Shown: piece by piece, positions 32,403 through 44,145 of the stretch
Layout of the letters: each line of letters opens with the position of its first letter
How positions within the stretch are numbered: the first letter of the stretch is position 1
Assembly (NCBI GenBank): GCA_030248065.1
Contig: JASAMV010002680.1
Coordinates: 1 to 64,000 of the forward strand
From: Rhynchonema sp. JSB1_4
Lineage: Eukaryota; Nematoda; Chromadorea; Monhysterida; Xyalidae
DNA length: 64,000 nt
Direction of reading: 5' to 3'
Position numbers and translations under genes: made by a program
The notes under the pieces: generated by a model
Database searches by the model: none
Told to the model about the DNA's origin: nothing
Seen by the model: only the letters and a program-made list of their open reading frames with translations

Positions 32403-35400
32403 ATGTTGACAAAATCGATCTCTATGGCATGTCGCGCCGGCGCAAATGCCCAGGTTCTGTGTGGCACGGCTGCTCTTTGCTCGTCGTCAAACGGTAACCG
32501 GAATAAAAATGCGAAATTCACAATTTCCCGACGAAATGAGCCGAATTCGATGATGATGATGAGATTACTCTGCACAAGCAGCCAGGACGAGGCAAACACG
32601 TCGACCAGTGGTTTGTCATTTTTGCACTTTCATTTCATCAGTTTCATTTCTTCTTGCCGTAAGTACGCGGGCACTCCCGGAATTAACGGGCGGGACCTAG
32701 CCAGAAAACTTCTGAATCGGCACTGAAGTGCGATAAAACCTTTCCTGTGGTTTTCAGAGGCGCTGAATGAAAACGATAATGGAAACCATTTTGACATCGC
32801 AGCTAAGCCTAGTACCTGAAAACCTGACTGAACCTGAATAAGCCTGACAAGCTGCTTGGAGCTCTTGTCCACCTGTTTGTACCTTATCTCCAGGCTTATG
32901 TTTAGCATTAGGCTTAGGCTTAGGCACCAGCCAGGAAGACCTGTCCATATAAAGCATAAAATCCAAAAAAAGTTCAGCTTCACACTTCGAGGTGGTTGTC
33001 CACGGTGGGATTCGAACCCGACTAAGCATCACTGCCAACCGATATTTTGGCAATGATTTGGGACAAAATGACGCAAGGCTTGCAGATCTAATGATGTAAA
33101 AATACTTTCCGTCGTTTTCAGCATCCATGAAAACCCCAGGAAAAGTTTTATGTCCTTTCAGAGCCCATTTGGTCTATTTTGGTCAGGTCCCGTATATTCC
33201 GGGAGTGCCAGCACGCGGTTTAACTTTCCGCCAATTAGGGCCCCAAAAATGGATGGCATGGCATGGAAACCCCGAAGGAAAAAATGGAGAGGACCATCAT
33301 ATCATAATGAAGCTGACAATTTTTATTGAATTTTGTAAAATCTTGTTTTTAAGCCGTCTCGATGCGCTATGAAGCCGACCTTCCCGTGCTGAGTTTACCG
33401 TTGCCCTCTCGGAAGGAGAAATGCCAGTTCACGCTCAAACCAATTTCACATTCAGTTTGTTCCTCGTTTTTTTGGAATTTATCTTTTATTGCTTTCCGGT
33501 GAAATAAAACGTTAACAAGATTCCGAAAGTATGTTTCAGGTCGACGACTTGTGTCGGTTCGTAAAGAACGAAGACAAAGGCGTTGATTTTGTCGCTGTAT
33601 ATAATGCTGGTTGGTATCCTTTGAGGTTAAAAAATACATTGAATTTTATTTTGAGAGGGTTCTTTCGTGCGCAGAATAATACAATAGCTCTGTCTCAGGC
33701 AGTGTAGTGGCAGGCAGATGGTTGCAAGGTACCCTTGGGGGCAGTGTAGTTCCTGGTCCGGAGGGGAGATAGCGGACCCTCCGTTTTTTTCGGAGGGGTA
33801 GATAGTGTACCCCCGAGCAGTGCTGTGGCTGGGGGGGTGAGGGGTCCCCCCAATGGTACCCTACCCGCCCCGGCCTGGTACGCTACCCCCCTACCCGCCC
33901 CGCTCTGGTACCCTACCCCCCTACCCGCCCCGCCCTGGTACCCTACCCGCCCCGATTTTTACCCCCAAAATGCCCATTTTTCGGTCAAAAATGCCCAAAT
34001 TTCGACCGACAACCCTAAAAAGTGCAAAAAATCTCGCGCTGCGCGCGCTATATGTACTTTTTAGTGCATAAAAACAGGCACCCGAAAAAACTTGTGTTGT
34101 ACCCTACCCGCCCCGAAAAATCTTCCCCCTCCCCCCCAAACCGGAGTCCCCCCCACCCTCCCAGGTACACTACCCCCTACCCGCCCCGATTTTTTCCACC
34201 TGTGTACCCGCCCCGCAAAAGTAGCCACAGCACTGCCCCCGAGGGGGGAAGGGGGGGGGAAGAGCCAAATTCAGGAAAAAGTCACTGTTTGAGGTGGAAC
34301 ATTTGACCTATTTTTGCCCCTTTTTGGAAAAAATTCTTCATAAAAAGAGTATTTTGGCTACTTTTGAGAACATTGACCTGAAAATCACACATTTTTTAGC
34401 CTAAAAATGCCCATTTTAGGCCTAAAAATGCCTATTTTAGGCAAAAATTTGGGGGACATAGTGTACCCGGAGGGGGAGATAGGGGGATAGTGTACCATCT
34501 GAGGGGGAGATAGTGTCCCCGAGGGGGCACCCCCTACCCCCCAGGAACTACACTGCCCTACCCAGCCTCCGGAAGGTTGCAAGGTACCCCTAGGGTCCGA
34601 AAAAGGGTGTTTTTTTGAATGCATTATACTGCAAAATTGGCCCAAAAATTGGTACTTTTTTGCATTTTGGCCGAAAATTTGCCTAAAAAAGCTATTATAT
34701 GGAGGTTTGCGAGCGATCTTTGGGGTTTTGAGGTCAAATATCCATTTTTGCCTATGAAAACCGCTAATTGATGGTTGCAAGTGCCCTTCGGGATGGTTGC
34801 AGCTGCAGGATACCTACCCTTCCCCCCATCCCCCTCCCAAGGGGTGGTTGTAAGGTACCTACCCCTTAGGGGGGAACCCCCATCCCCCGCAGCCACTACA
34901 CTGGTCTCAGGTATAATTGTTGACAATATCTCGGCGGAAGTTGAGAAGTAGGAAGTGTGATGCGGGGTTGGAACCGTGTCTCATGCGTCAGAGTTCTGAT
35001 TTTGGTCACTCAAATGTAAAAATACTTTTCATTAAAAAAATGTTTCCAGCACACAATTTTAATAAAAATTGGCAAAAATTAGTTTTTTTTCACCATTCTC
35101 GCCGACGAGGTTTAAGACGACGCTAAAAATTCTGATGAGTTATTGGCATTCTCTCTGATGTGGAATTCGCATTCTGATGTGGTCGGTATTCTCTCCAAAA
35201 ACCCATTTGACAACGGCTCCAGTCTCACCGAACCGAAAAGTTCGGAACCAGCATCGAAATAAAGCTAACAACCATTTTCTTTCATTTCAGCCGGAGAGCG
35301 CATGGCACACGCAACCCCGATCGAGCACCTCCTCAAACTGCCGTCGTTCAAACTACGTGTGAATGACGAAACCTACGAGCTGACACCGCCGACGCTGCCC

Positions 35401-38400
35401 GCACACGCTGATGTTTCACGGGATAGTCTGCGCACGGCAGACGACCTGAAAATTATGGTTGGTTTAAGTTGAAAAAAGTCACTTGCGCGCATTCATTGCG
35501 AAATGGAATTCTCGAAACTCAACAGCAACGTGTAAAGTACATACGTGCAATTGGATTGCGCCATCCGATTGTGCCAAGCAATTCACGCAAGCGTAAAGTG
35601 AGGTCAGCCGGCTGGAAGTTGTGATAATGCGCCTATTCGCTGGCACGATTCCATTTTTGGTTTTTATAGGCAAAAATGGGTGTTTTTCGACCTCAAAACC
35701 CCAAAAATCGCGCGCTCCGCGCGCAAACCACCATATAACATCTATTTTGGGCAAATTTTCGGCCAAAATGCAAAAAAGTACCATTTTTCCGGCCAATTTT
35801 GCAGAAAAAAGCATGCAAAAAACACCCTTTTTTCGGACCCCAGGGGTACCTTGCAACCTTCTGGAGGCTGGGTATGGGGGTACCTTGCAACCATCTGGAT
35901 CCATCCCCCCCAAGGGTACCTTGCAACCATCTGCCTGCCACAACACTGCCCTAAGGTACACTAGTTTCCCCGACCAAGGTACACTAGTACACTAATTTCC
36001 CCTCCGGGTACACTAATTTCCCCAATTTTTGCCTAAAATAGGCATTTTAGGCTTAAAATGGGCATTTTAGGCTAAAAATGTGTGATTTTTAGGTCAATGC
36101 TGTCAAAAATCGCCAAATTACCTTTTTTATGAAGATCTTTTTCTAAAAAGGGGAAAAATGGGTCAAATTTTCAACCTCCTGAATTTGGGTCTTCTCCCCC
36201 CCCACTTCCCCCCCCGAAAAGAGGGGGCCCATTCTCCCCGGCCAGGAACCACCCAGGGAAGAAAAAAAAAACCAAAAAAATAACAAAAACGCCAAAAAAA
36301 AAAAAACGCATGAACATATTTCTCGTTTCACCTTGTGAAGTGTCTGACGGTCCCTCTGAAATATTTATCAACAGACATGATTTGCATCACTCACAAAATC
36401 GGCGATTTGAACGAAAATAGGTTCTCGTGAAACGTCATCACTTTTCACAATCATCCTTTCCCAATCGAACAGGTTGGCACGCTTCACTCAACACTCAACG
36501 TTGACGAACATCAAGTGCAAATCGAAAATCAATTGGTGGCTGAGATTGAGCACGTCAAACACGAACTCGCTCCACTGGAAGAGGTTCGAAAGTTGTTTTT
36601 CTTAATTTTAAAGACGAATTTTGTGTAAAATTACAATAAATTTTTGCAGAGTCGTCGTCAAATCGCGATCGAAGCCGATAAACGCACAACTCGACTGTGC
36701 TGGCTTGGTCTCGGTGAGTTGTTGCGTTCTCAATGTTGAGAAACGTGAAATGTTTCTTTGTTAACCCAACTCGGATTTGTCTCGTCTCTGAGCCCAAAAA
36801 TTCAAAAAAGTTAAAAAAAAGTTCGATAATAAAATTTTTTTAATGCAACCCTGGCCACCACAGCAATGTTCATTTGGAGTTTTCCGCGTTACGCGTTTTT
36901 TTCAGGTGCCATGTCGATACAAATGGGTGCATTTGCGCGTCTCACCTGGTGGGAATATTCGTGGGATATTATGGAGCCGGTCACCTATTTTGCCACCTAT
37001 TCGTGTGTGCTTGGCGGATTCATTTACTACCTTCTCACTTCACAAGTTGGTTTCTTTGTTTTTTTTGTTTGACGTTTAGAATATTGTTGGCCCGTGTGGA
37101 AAACGAACACAGCAACGTTGAGTCCACCACTATCAGAAAACAGTCAACCGCTATCTTACGGACCCAAGAAAGACTTGCTTCTTGGCTCTCAACTTGCTTG
37201 TGACTGTCAGAAACACGACACACGAACGTATTATCAGCTGGCAACATTTGCCAAAACCCAAAAAAAACCCAAAAAAACCCAAAAACCCCAAAAAAAACCC
37301 CAAAAAACCCCAAAACAACCCCCAAAACCCAAAAATATGCACGGTGTGATCAACAGTTATGGCTTATGTCCGTGTGTGTGTTGTGTGACGATGTTTTCAT
37401 TAGTTGGTACCTGCAGTTCGGTGTATTCACCAGCGTTAGATATCGGGGGTACGCCGAGACACTGTACATGAGGGAAACATCCACAAAAAACCCCGCTTTC
37501 TTTCTTAGGCAGAAAAAACGCGAAAAAAAACCGTTTTTTTCCGAGGAACTTCCGGAAAAACTACGTTTTTATGCTTTCTTCCGGAAATTTTTCCAAGTGA
37601 GCCGACCTGGCCATTTGAAGGAAAAAACGGTTTTTTTCCAAAAATTTCCGAGATATTTTCAAGGGTTGCGAAAGGATGTTGTCAAAACCAATGTAAATCG
37701 GTGCTAAACAGTTCAAAATGAGCACTTTTTAAGCTCCTAGTCCATTTTTAGACCGTTTCAGGCCATTTCCCGGCAAAATTTTCTCCAAAATAGGCGTTTT
37801 TGGACCATTGGTATCCTTAAGTACTGGAAAAATATTTGGAAAAAAAACGGTTTTTTCCGAAAAAAACGGTTTTTTTTCAAAAATATATTTTGCGGAAAAA
37901 TACGCAAGTATACCCGACACCCGACATGAGAAAAAAGCCGACACCCGACAGTTCCAAAAAACCGACACCCGACATCTGGTTTTTGAAAAAAACCGACACC
38001 CGACACCTAGCCTTTGACCAAAAAAAGGCAAATTTGTGCTCATTTGCATCGTTAGTGCAATTTTTTGGCTCAAGTTTTTTTTCACATGAAATAAACTCCA
38101 AAATATCACATTCTGCGTCTCCGGAAACATTTGGTTCGAAGAAAATTTTCTCTTAGAATTCTTCTCACAGCAAAACTGATGTTTTGAACCGTAAGTGTCT
38201 GGTGTCCCGACACCCGACATCTGAAGGCACCCGACACCTACACATTTTTTGGCACCCGACACTCGACATCTCTCTGACCCTAGTGCTCACCTGAACTAAG
38301 GGACGGTACCAGATAAACTGTTGGTTGGTTGGTTTATTGCTCTCAGTGACGCATAAAACCATGCACGTAAATTAGTGATAGAAGCACAGTTACAAGATCG

Positions 38401-41400
38401 GGTGGGACAATTACGGAAATGAAAATAGTTACAACACTGGTTATAACAAAACCACAGCAAATAAAAGCTACAAAAAGCGCCAAGGAGAGAGAAAGATCAC
38501 GGACATCAGGACAGATCACAGGACATGTTAACAGAACTGAAAATTATGCATTAATCCTCGTCCTCGTCAAACGACAAATGTCGGGCTCAGAGGGCGCATA
38601 TTGGGATCAGTCCATATTGTCAACAGTCCAGAACAGATGGTGGGTTGGTGATTGTCCGTCACTTCCGTGTACCACCATTTAGCGACGTGGCTGGCGTCCC
38701 CAGGCTGACGTGAATGCGTATCGAACGAGACATCGCCATATCCATCCCGTTGACCGCATCCGGACGCGGTGGCGATAGAGCCCATAAACTGTTGGTCGTA
38801 AAACGAATATGGGGTTGTACTGTAATTGAGTTGTATGTGTTTGCACAGCTGTGGCTGCCACGCATCATTGTGGTCAAGTGAAAGATGTACACGTTCAAAT
38901 GCGGTGAAGGTACATAGTCTTGTTGGCGATACTGTGCCCCTTTTCGCTTCGCTTCACCACACAAGTTCGTGGCATTTGTTTCGACCTTGCGATTTCAGTT
39001 TTGATCCTGTCAACGTGCCAACTTGTTCGAATATTCATGTGACAAATGCAGCCAATGGTGGCCGTTGTGTGTGTGTGTGTGGCTCAGAGACATTATTAGT
39101 GAAGCACTATGCCTGGTCATGGTCAGGGAACCGTTGGTTTCGAAATGATGACAGTGCATAAATATGTTGAGAATGCAGCATCTGCTTTGAATTTCTTTAC
39201 CTACGCGTCAAATATGTTAGCGATAAGAGCATGGGAGATGTTTCCATTGACAGATGGTGCTTCAGGCTATTTTCAGTGGTTGCTGCGGTCCCAGCAAATG
39301 CATCCGACCACCCCAGGGTGCAATTAGAAAGCAAAAGCGCACAAATGATGTTGAAACTCCCATTAGCTCATGCCGGTGAATAGGAACGTTTCTCGTTGTC
39401 CTTTGCATTATCTCTCTCTGTCGAAAACAGCTCCGAGCGAAAAAATTTGCATAATAGCAGCTTTTTGCCTCAAGGGTGGAACACCGGTTATAATTGCAGC
39501 AGTTGCGCTAAAGAAGGGCACTCTGTCTGTAGTACAGTTGTAAACCGACGCAGGCCCGAAGAAATGGGAATTTCAATTTTCGAAAACATCTGTTTTCCTC
39601 TTAAAGTGGCGAAAAGCAGAAGTATAAAAGGGCGAAAAAGGGCCAGAGTCATAACCACAGGCATGTTAATGCTTGTCCCACATGCTTGAGCTGCACAGTC
39701 AGCCAACCTTGGCACTGTTATTCGTGCGTTCATGTGATGTACCCACCCACAGGGCAAACACTCCCTGTCTCCAAGGTAGAAAAATTATTCGGTCCCGCTT
39801 CTGTCTCGGTGCTGCACCAGGGCCGGAAGTTCACCTTGTAAGCTTCATGCTTGTCTGCCTCAATGGAAAACAAAACTAATGTCCGACTTACAGTGGACCG
39901 CCGTCTGGGGTTAACACAGCAGAACAAAACAACAGCTTGCGCATCAGAACCGCTTTCGGCGTGGGCGCAGGGCCCGTTTTTTTGTCTTATTTTGTCCAGT
40001 TTTGTGGCTTCCCTGTCATCTCCTTGCTTTCCCCACCCCACCCACACTCTGGGAATCTACCATGGGGGACCAGCGCAAAGTGAACTCACCCACAGGCGAG
40101 AAACACAGAAGACAATTCAGTATTTTGACGCTGGTGTTTCGAAGCGATGTAATTTCTTTGGTGTGCCGTGCCTGCCTGAGCTTGGTGGGCAGCAAACGTT
40201 GGTGTTTTTTTATTAATTTTATATCACTGGGCCGCCCTGGATATACAAAGAAGTTCGCATATGTGTACATACATACATGTACAAAACGGGTGCTTGACGC
40301 AATGCGCATTGTTGTGGCTTGGGTGTTTTGCCGCTTGCACTTCGCCATTTTATTGGTAGCATTGTATGAGCGAAATGGTCGGTGGTGAGGTGAGGGGGTA
40401 CGTGCACTATTCCAAAGTCAGTTTCTGATGCAAGATGATTTAATTTATAATTTAATTTCAAGCTAATGGTATCAACTTTGAAAGCGAATTCATCGGCAGC
40501 ATGGACTTTCCGTGGGCACATACTGTACAAAGTTTGGTTGATCTGTATTACAGCTCAACCAAAATTTTCCTGGCCCCAAGCCAAGTCCATGCTCCAATGA
40601 ACTTGCCCACAATTAGATTCTGATTTGATAGGCCACGATAGGAGTGCTTGTATAGAATGTTTTGCCATGCTTCCCCTCTGCTGCACGTCTCGATTCACAC
40701 GTATCTTTTTCACCCATGAGCTCAAAAAAAAATAACTCGTCGACGTACAGTATGACATCGTGTGACCCACAGTCACGTGGGGTAGTCCGTGGATACAAGA
40801 TGCCAGCAGCACGCAAGTCACAGAAAGGAAGGGAACTATACATGTAGATGTACCTTGTTTGAAATGTTCCGCCACGTTTCACTTGCTTGAGTTGCTTTTT
40901 GTCGTACTCTGCATCTGCACAGGATTATCTCGTATATCTACATAACTGTCGAAAATGGTATTTTTCGACGAAAAAAAAGCGCAATACTGCGGTTGCGACT
41001 GCGATACGAATGCGCACATGTTGCCACATGCCACCCACCACTCATGGGATATTACAGCATCTGTGGTTGCCAAATTGTTGAGTCGGTCATTTTCAGGGGG
41101 ACATTTTGTCCATTATGGTCTGCTGTTTCTTTCCGATATAATTTTCGAAGTCCAGAGCAGTGGGCACGTTTATACTGGCGGAAGAACCGGTTTTTTATAT
41201 TTCGTGGAAAAAAAACGAAAAAAAAACCAAAAAAACGGAAAAAACCGATAAAGAACCGCAGTGTATAAGGATAGGGGAAGCCCAAATAAGGTATTTTTGA
41301 CACATGGTAATGTTAGCACAGACACTACAGTGGTGCCTATGGGTGTTTTCGATGCTTACTGTGACTAAAATAGTTGAAACAAGCCACATTGACATCGCCC

Positions 41401-44145
41401 GCGCTAGGCCATAGTTGTTCTGTCTGAGCAAAAATATTTCCCAACTCCTGTCAAAAATTGGAAAATTTTATGAAAAAGACCGATGTTTCCCGGAGGCTGA
41501 GGTTATTTTTCGGTTTTTTTCACGTTCCAGATGGACCCGGTTTTTTTTCGGTTTTTTAGTGAAAAAAAGTTTTTTTTCATCCGCCAGTATAGGCACGTTG
41601 CTTTGCCATTTTTAATTATCACGATATAATGTTCTTTGTGCGCGTACAACATGCTGAAGTGCAGACCGTATACACGCTATTCAACCGGCCCTTCCGAAAA
41701 ACGCATAAAAAAACTGGAGATAGGGGACATGGGTAACATTAACATTCGCAGATTTCCAGAACGCCATTATTTTTACAACTTGGTTTTTCGGCGCTGAAAA
41801 ACGTTGTTCGCTGTTCGAAATGCCAGACATACTCCGCATATTTTACGTTTTGACTAGTTTGTTGTATTGACTGCTGCGTTGCTGCGCAAAATCCTTCAAC
41901 CTCTCGAAAGTGAAATTTCAAGCCCCAGCTTAATGCGTAAAAAACATTGGTTTTGTGGAGAAGTTGGTCATAAAAATCTACTGCGTTATTAGTTGGTGCG
42001 GCAAAGCGCACTGTTTTGCTGGGAATTCTGGGACCAGTTTAGGTTGACTTGTAAAACGAGACTGGGAAAGGAAAGCTAACTTTGTGAAGGACGGTGCACA
42101 AACCCACTCTTTATCCTATTGTTCTTGATCTTGACGATAGTTATACGAACAATCACGGGTTGTGTTTGGAGTTATTGCGGTCGCTAGGCTCTATGTCAAA
42201 GACGTGTTGTTCTTCGTGAAAAGCCACTGAAAACTAGCATATGAGCAACACAAAAAGGACCCAAAATTTCATTTTTTTGTCTTCGTTGGAAGGTCATCCT
42301 TTCGTCCAGCCAGATGAAAGTCATTTGGCTGCTTTCTTTCGACTGAAAGAGGCAACAGCCCAATCAAGCGCTGATTGTATCTTTGATGGGTATGTTTTGA
42401 GATCGAAGCCCATCCAAATATATTTGCAAATACAACGCTGTGCGGGGGCATTTTTTCTCGGCGTAAAATTCAAATATTTTGGAAGTTTTCCCACTTCGAA
42501 AAATGCCCCTGTGTCAGCAGATTGAATTGGAAGGCGTTGCTCAAAAGAATGATTGCTTAGGGGGAATGATGCGTCACATACATGATGTTACATTAGCATT
42601 TGAATTGTGCTGGCTGAGAAAAACCGGTTCAGTTCACACCCGTACCAGCTTTAATTCTTGGTTTTCCATGACTTCGATGCGTGTTGTTGACCGGCTCACA
42701 CATCACCCCCCTGTGATGTGGTGCACCCGAAATAAAAACGAAAACGACTTTTATTTACTATTATATGTAGGTGCGGTATGTTGAACTTGTACAGTTTCGA
42801 TGGGGACTGGCCCGGCGTGCTGACTTGTGTCGTGTGTATAAATATTTGTTGCCTTCAGCCTGCGTGCTGTGGTATGTACCAGTGTCAGTGTGTGGGTGTG
42901 TGTCAGTGATAATACCGTCGACAAACATGCACACATACCCGCATTTTTTGTCATCTGATATGAGACTTGTGCAGAGAGAGAGAGAGAGAGAGTCGCCACA
43001 ATATTGTGTTGACCCAAAGGGGCCTGTTGTTTCGTTCTTGGCGTGGAAAGTGATTTCTGGCGCGTTTGGGAATTTTGGTTCGTCTCCTGTCGCATGTGGT
43101 GGCCCAAATAGAACATGACAAACTCCGCTGCTGTCCGCAGATACAGCCTTCCGCCAATCGCCAAATAAAAGCTGTCACGCGCGGCCCAGCGCAGTTCTCT
43201 CTCTTTCTCTGTCTCTAAAAGTGCAAACTGTGAAACATCACCTTACATTATTTTCAGTCGTACGAGTACCCGGACGCGCGGGATCGGCTGTTTCTTCGAG
43301 CTTTCCACAAACGTGCCAAAACGCTCAATTTTGATGTGCACAAGTGAGTATTGTTTCTGAACGCGACTTTGTGGAGGTACATATCTCTCTGTCTGAGCGC
43401 ATGCCAATCAAAAAGTGATCGGAAGTGCACCTTCGGTCAGTTTTCTGGCCGACCTGATTTAGCATACATAGATGCGATTGTGCTGTGCTGCCTGTGGCCA
43501 GCTAGTGACACGGTTGGTCACGTCAAAACGTCTGTCAGGTTTCATTGCGGGTCGCAACGCTATGAAGAGGGTCAAAGGGTACAGCATTTCGCCCGCGCTG
43601 GGCTGTGCTTCCCGCGCTCTGCAACAATATCTGCCCTGTTCTGATACGGTATCTCCCCCAACTTTTCCCTATATACCCGTTTTGTTTTTTAAACAGGGGT
43701 TAGTACTCGGCTAAGCTTGACTAAAAGTGTAAAACTTCGCGCGCTACGCGCGTTCTGGGCATATTTTACCCCATCAAAATTCAATTCCCACGAAATCGGC
43801 ATGCTACGATATCTCCTCCAAACTAACTGCGCACACAACACGGATCTTTCACCAAAATCCCGGCTATTAGTACCCCGGTATCTCCCCGTTTTTTGAGCAT
43901 TGGTACTGTATCTCTTGTCAAAAGATGCCACAGGACACGAAGACTGATCAAGAAGGCAGATTACAGTCCACTTTTCCAGGTACAACGCGCTCAAAATGCG
44001 GCTGGCTGAGCTTGAGCACGATCTAAAACGTATCAGGGACCCCCTGTATTTGCATCTGCCTCTCAGCAGACTACAGCGGCTGGGCAGGATTACGCCTGCA
44101 GCAAATAAAGTCGACCCTGTCAACTTGGCTCCGAATAAAATTTGA
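32403..44145 (+). CDS. MCU: mitochondrial calcium uniporter pore subunit MCU, complete
   Basis: Pore-forming subunit of the inner-membrane Ca2+ uniporter. Nine exons: 32403-32610, 33354-33454, 33540-33609, 35291-35457, 36473-36583, 36650-36713, 36906-37045, 43258-43343, 43980-44145. All have GT-AG borders and matching phases, giving 370 aa against about 350 in vertebrates. The N-terminus is Arg/Ser-rich and acid-poor, as for a mitochondrial presequence. An in-frame ATG at 32379 would add eight residues. The NTD has [20 protein letters not shown]. Coiled coil 1 is [16 protein letters not shown]1 about 236-255, and the selectivity motif WDIMEP is at 260-265 (Asp261, Glu264), followed by TM2. 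It ends with [16 protein letters not shown] and LHLPL. AATAAA sits at 44104 and 44134, overlapping the last codons. Intron 7 spans 6.2 kb. Confidence 0.97.
32908..32925 (+). repeat. interstitial telomere-like (TTAGGC)3
   Basis: Exactly three TTAGGC units, the nematode telomere repeat, within a longer run of variants (CAGGCTTATG, CTTAGGCACC). It lies in MCU intron 1. Confidence 0.7.
32990..33062 (-). pseudogene. tRNA-derived fragment
   Basis: On the minus strand GGGTTCGAATCCCACC (about 33004-33019) contains a perfect box B (GGTTCGAATCC). The 5' half and acceptor pairing are not recognisable. Probably a SINE or tRNA relic in MCU intron 1. Confidence 0.4.
33742..34555. mobile_element. hAT-like element, middle level of the nest
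   Basis: Perfect 15-bp ends CAGTGTAGTTCCTGG and CCAGGAACTACACTG. No duplication is detectable at its borders (CTTGGGGG against CCCTACCC), so the target may have been rearranged. Its AGGCATTTTAGGC segment recurs inverted at about 36020-36075. Confidence 0.85.
33818..34235. mobile_element. hAT-like element, innermost, with minisatellite
   Basis: Perfect 13-bp ends CAGTGCTGTGGCT and AGCCACAGCACTG with perfect 8-bp duplication CCCCCGAG. The interior holds a tandem array of about 27 bp based on CTACCCGCCCCG...TGGTACC (33855-33955). Confidence 0.92.
35630..36240. mobile_element. element C copy (inverted) plus adjoining middle-type fragment
   Basis: 35630-35952 is an inverted match to the outer element and ends CTGCCTGCCACAACACTGCC. 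35953-36240 is an inverted match to part of the middle element (ACTAATTTCCCC repeats, then AGGCATTTTAGGC). Both lie in MCU intron 4, just downstream of exon 4. Confidence 0.75.
37254..37338 (+). repeat. CCCAAAA/CCCCAAAA low-complexity tract
   Basis: Irregular runs of 3-5 C separated by 4-8 A over about 85 bp in MCU intron 7. Confidence 0.8.
37480..38290. repeat. repeat region with GACACCCGACA tandem units
   Basis: Blocks of CGGTTTTTT/AAAAAACCG like element family E, then GACACCCGACA repeated at about 37915-38010 and 38205-38270. Only the right end (CGACATCTCTCTGACCCT) looks like a terminus. Confidence 0.55.
38567..38819 (-). CDS. candidate antisense terminal exon inside MCU intron 7
   Basis: After an acceptor CAATTACAG the frame runs 83 codons to TGA at 38567-38569. 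The product includes [40 protein letters not shown] and [14 protein letters not shown]. Codon composition looks coding and the peptide has globular character, but I do not recognise it and found no partner exon upstream on the minus strand. It could be a nested gene, a gene fragment or chance. Confidence 0.28.
38820..41170. other. MCU intron 7, middle part, no gene recognised
   Basis: Contains a short GT run at 39069 and several 100-codon frames on both strands without family or splice support. Confidence 0.4.
41171..41591. mobile_element. element family E, copy 1 (8-bp TSD)
   Basis: Perfect 12-bp ends TATACTGGCGGA and TCCGCCAGTATA with perfect 8-bp duplication GGCACGTT (41163-41170, 41592-41599). 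The interior is rich in CGGTTTTTT/AAAAAACCG. In MCU intron 7. Confidence 0.9.
41592..43257. other. MCU intron 7, distal part
   Basis: Includes a 94-codon ATG-initiated frame at 42241-42525 (not recognised) and a GA dinucleotide run at 42973-42992. The MCU exon 8 acceptor TTATTTTCAG ends it. Confidence 0.45.
43344..43979. other. MCU intron 8 with a GGTATCTCCCC repeat fragment
   Basis: 43645-43915 has blocks (GGTATCTCCCC, GCGCGCTACGCGCG) shared in part with 46500-46570. No exon seen. Confidence 0.45.

Larger units (their letters stand above)
33700..34903. mobile_element. hAT-like element C, outer shell of a three-level nest
   Basis: Perfect 12-bp ends CAGTGTAGTGGC and GCCACTACACTG with a perfect 8-bp duplication GTCTCAGG on both sides. 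Its sequence is interrupted at 33742-34555 by a related element. An inverted second copy at about 35630-35952 shows the outer sequence without that insertion. In MCU intron 3. Confidence 0.92.

Noticed and set aside
37254..37338. CCCCAAAA-like tract considered as telomeric DNA
   Set aside because: Run lengths are irregular, it lies within a gene intron, and the likely host telomere unit is TTAGGC.
38820..41170. Several 100- to 130-codon frames on both strands in MCU intron 7
   Set aside because: Mutually overlapping, without codon bias, splice logic or family resemblance.
42241..42525. A 94-codon ATG-initiated frame in MCU intron 7
   Set aside because: No splice partner, signal or domain, and the C-terminal part includes an inverted GGGGCATTTTT pair, suggesting a repeat.
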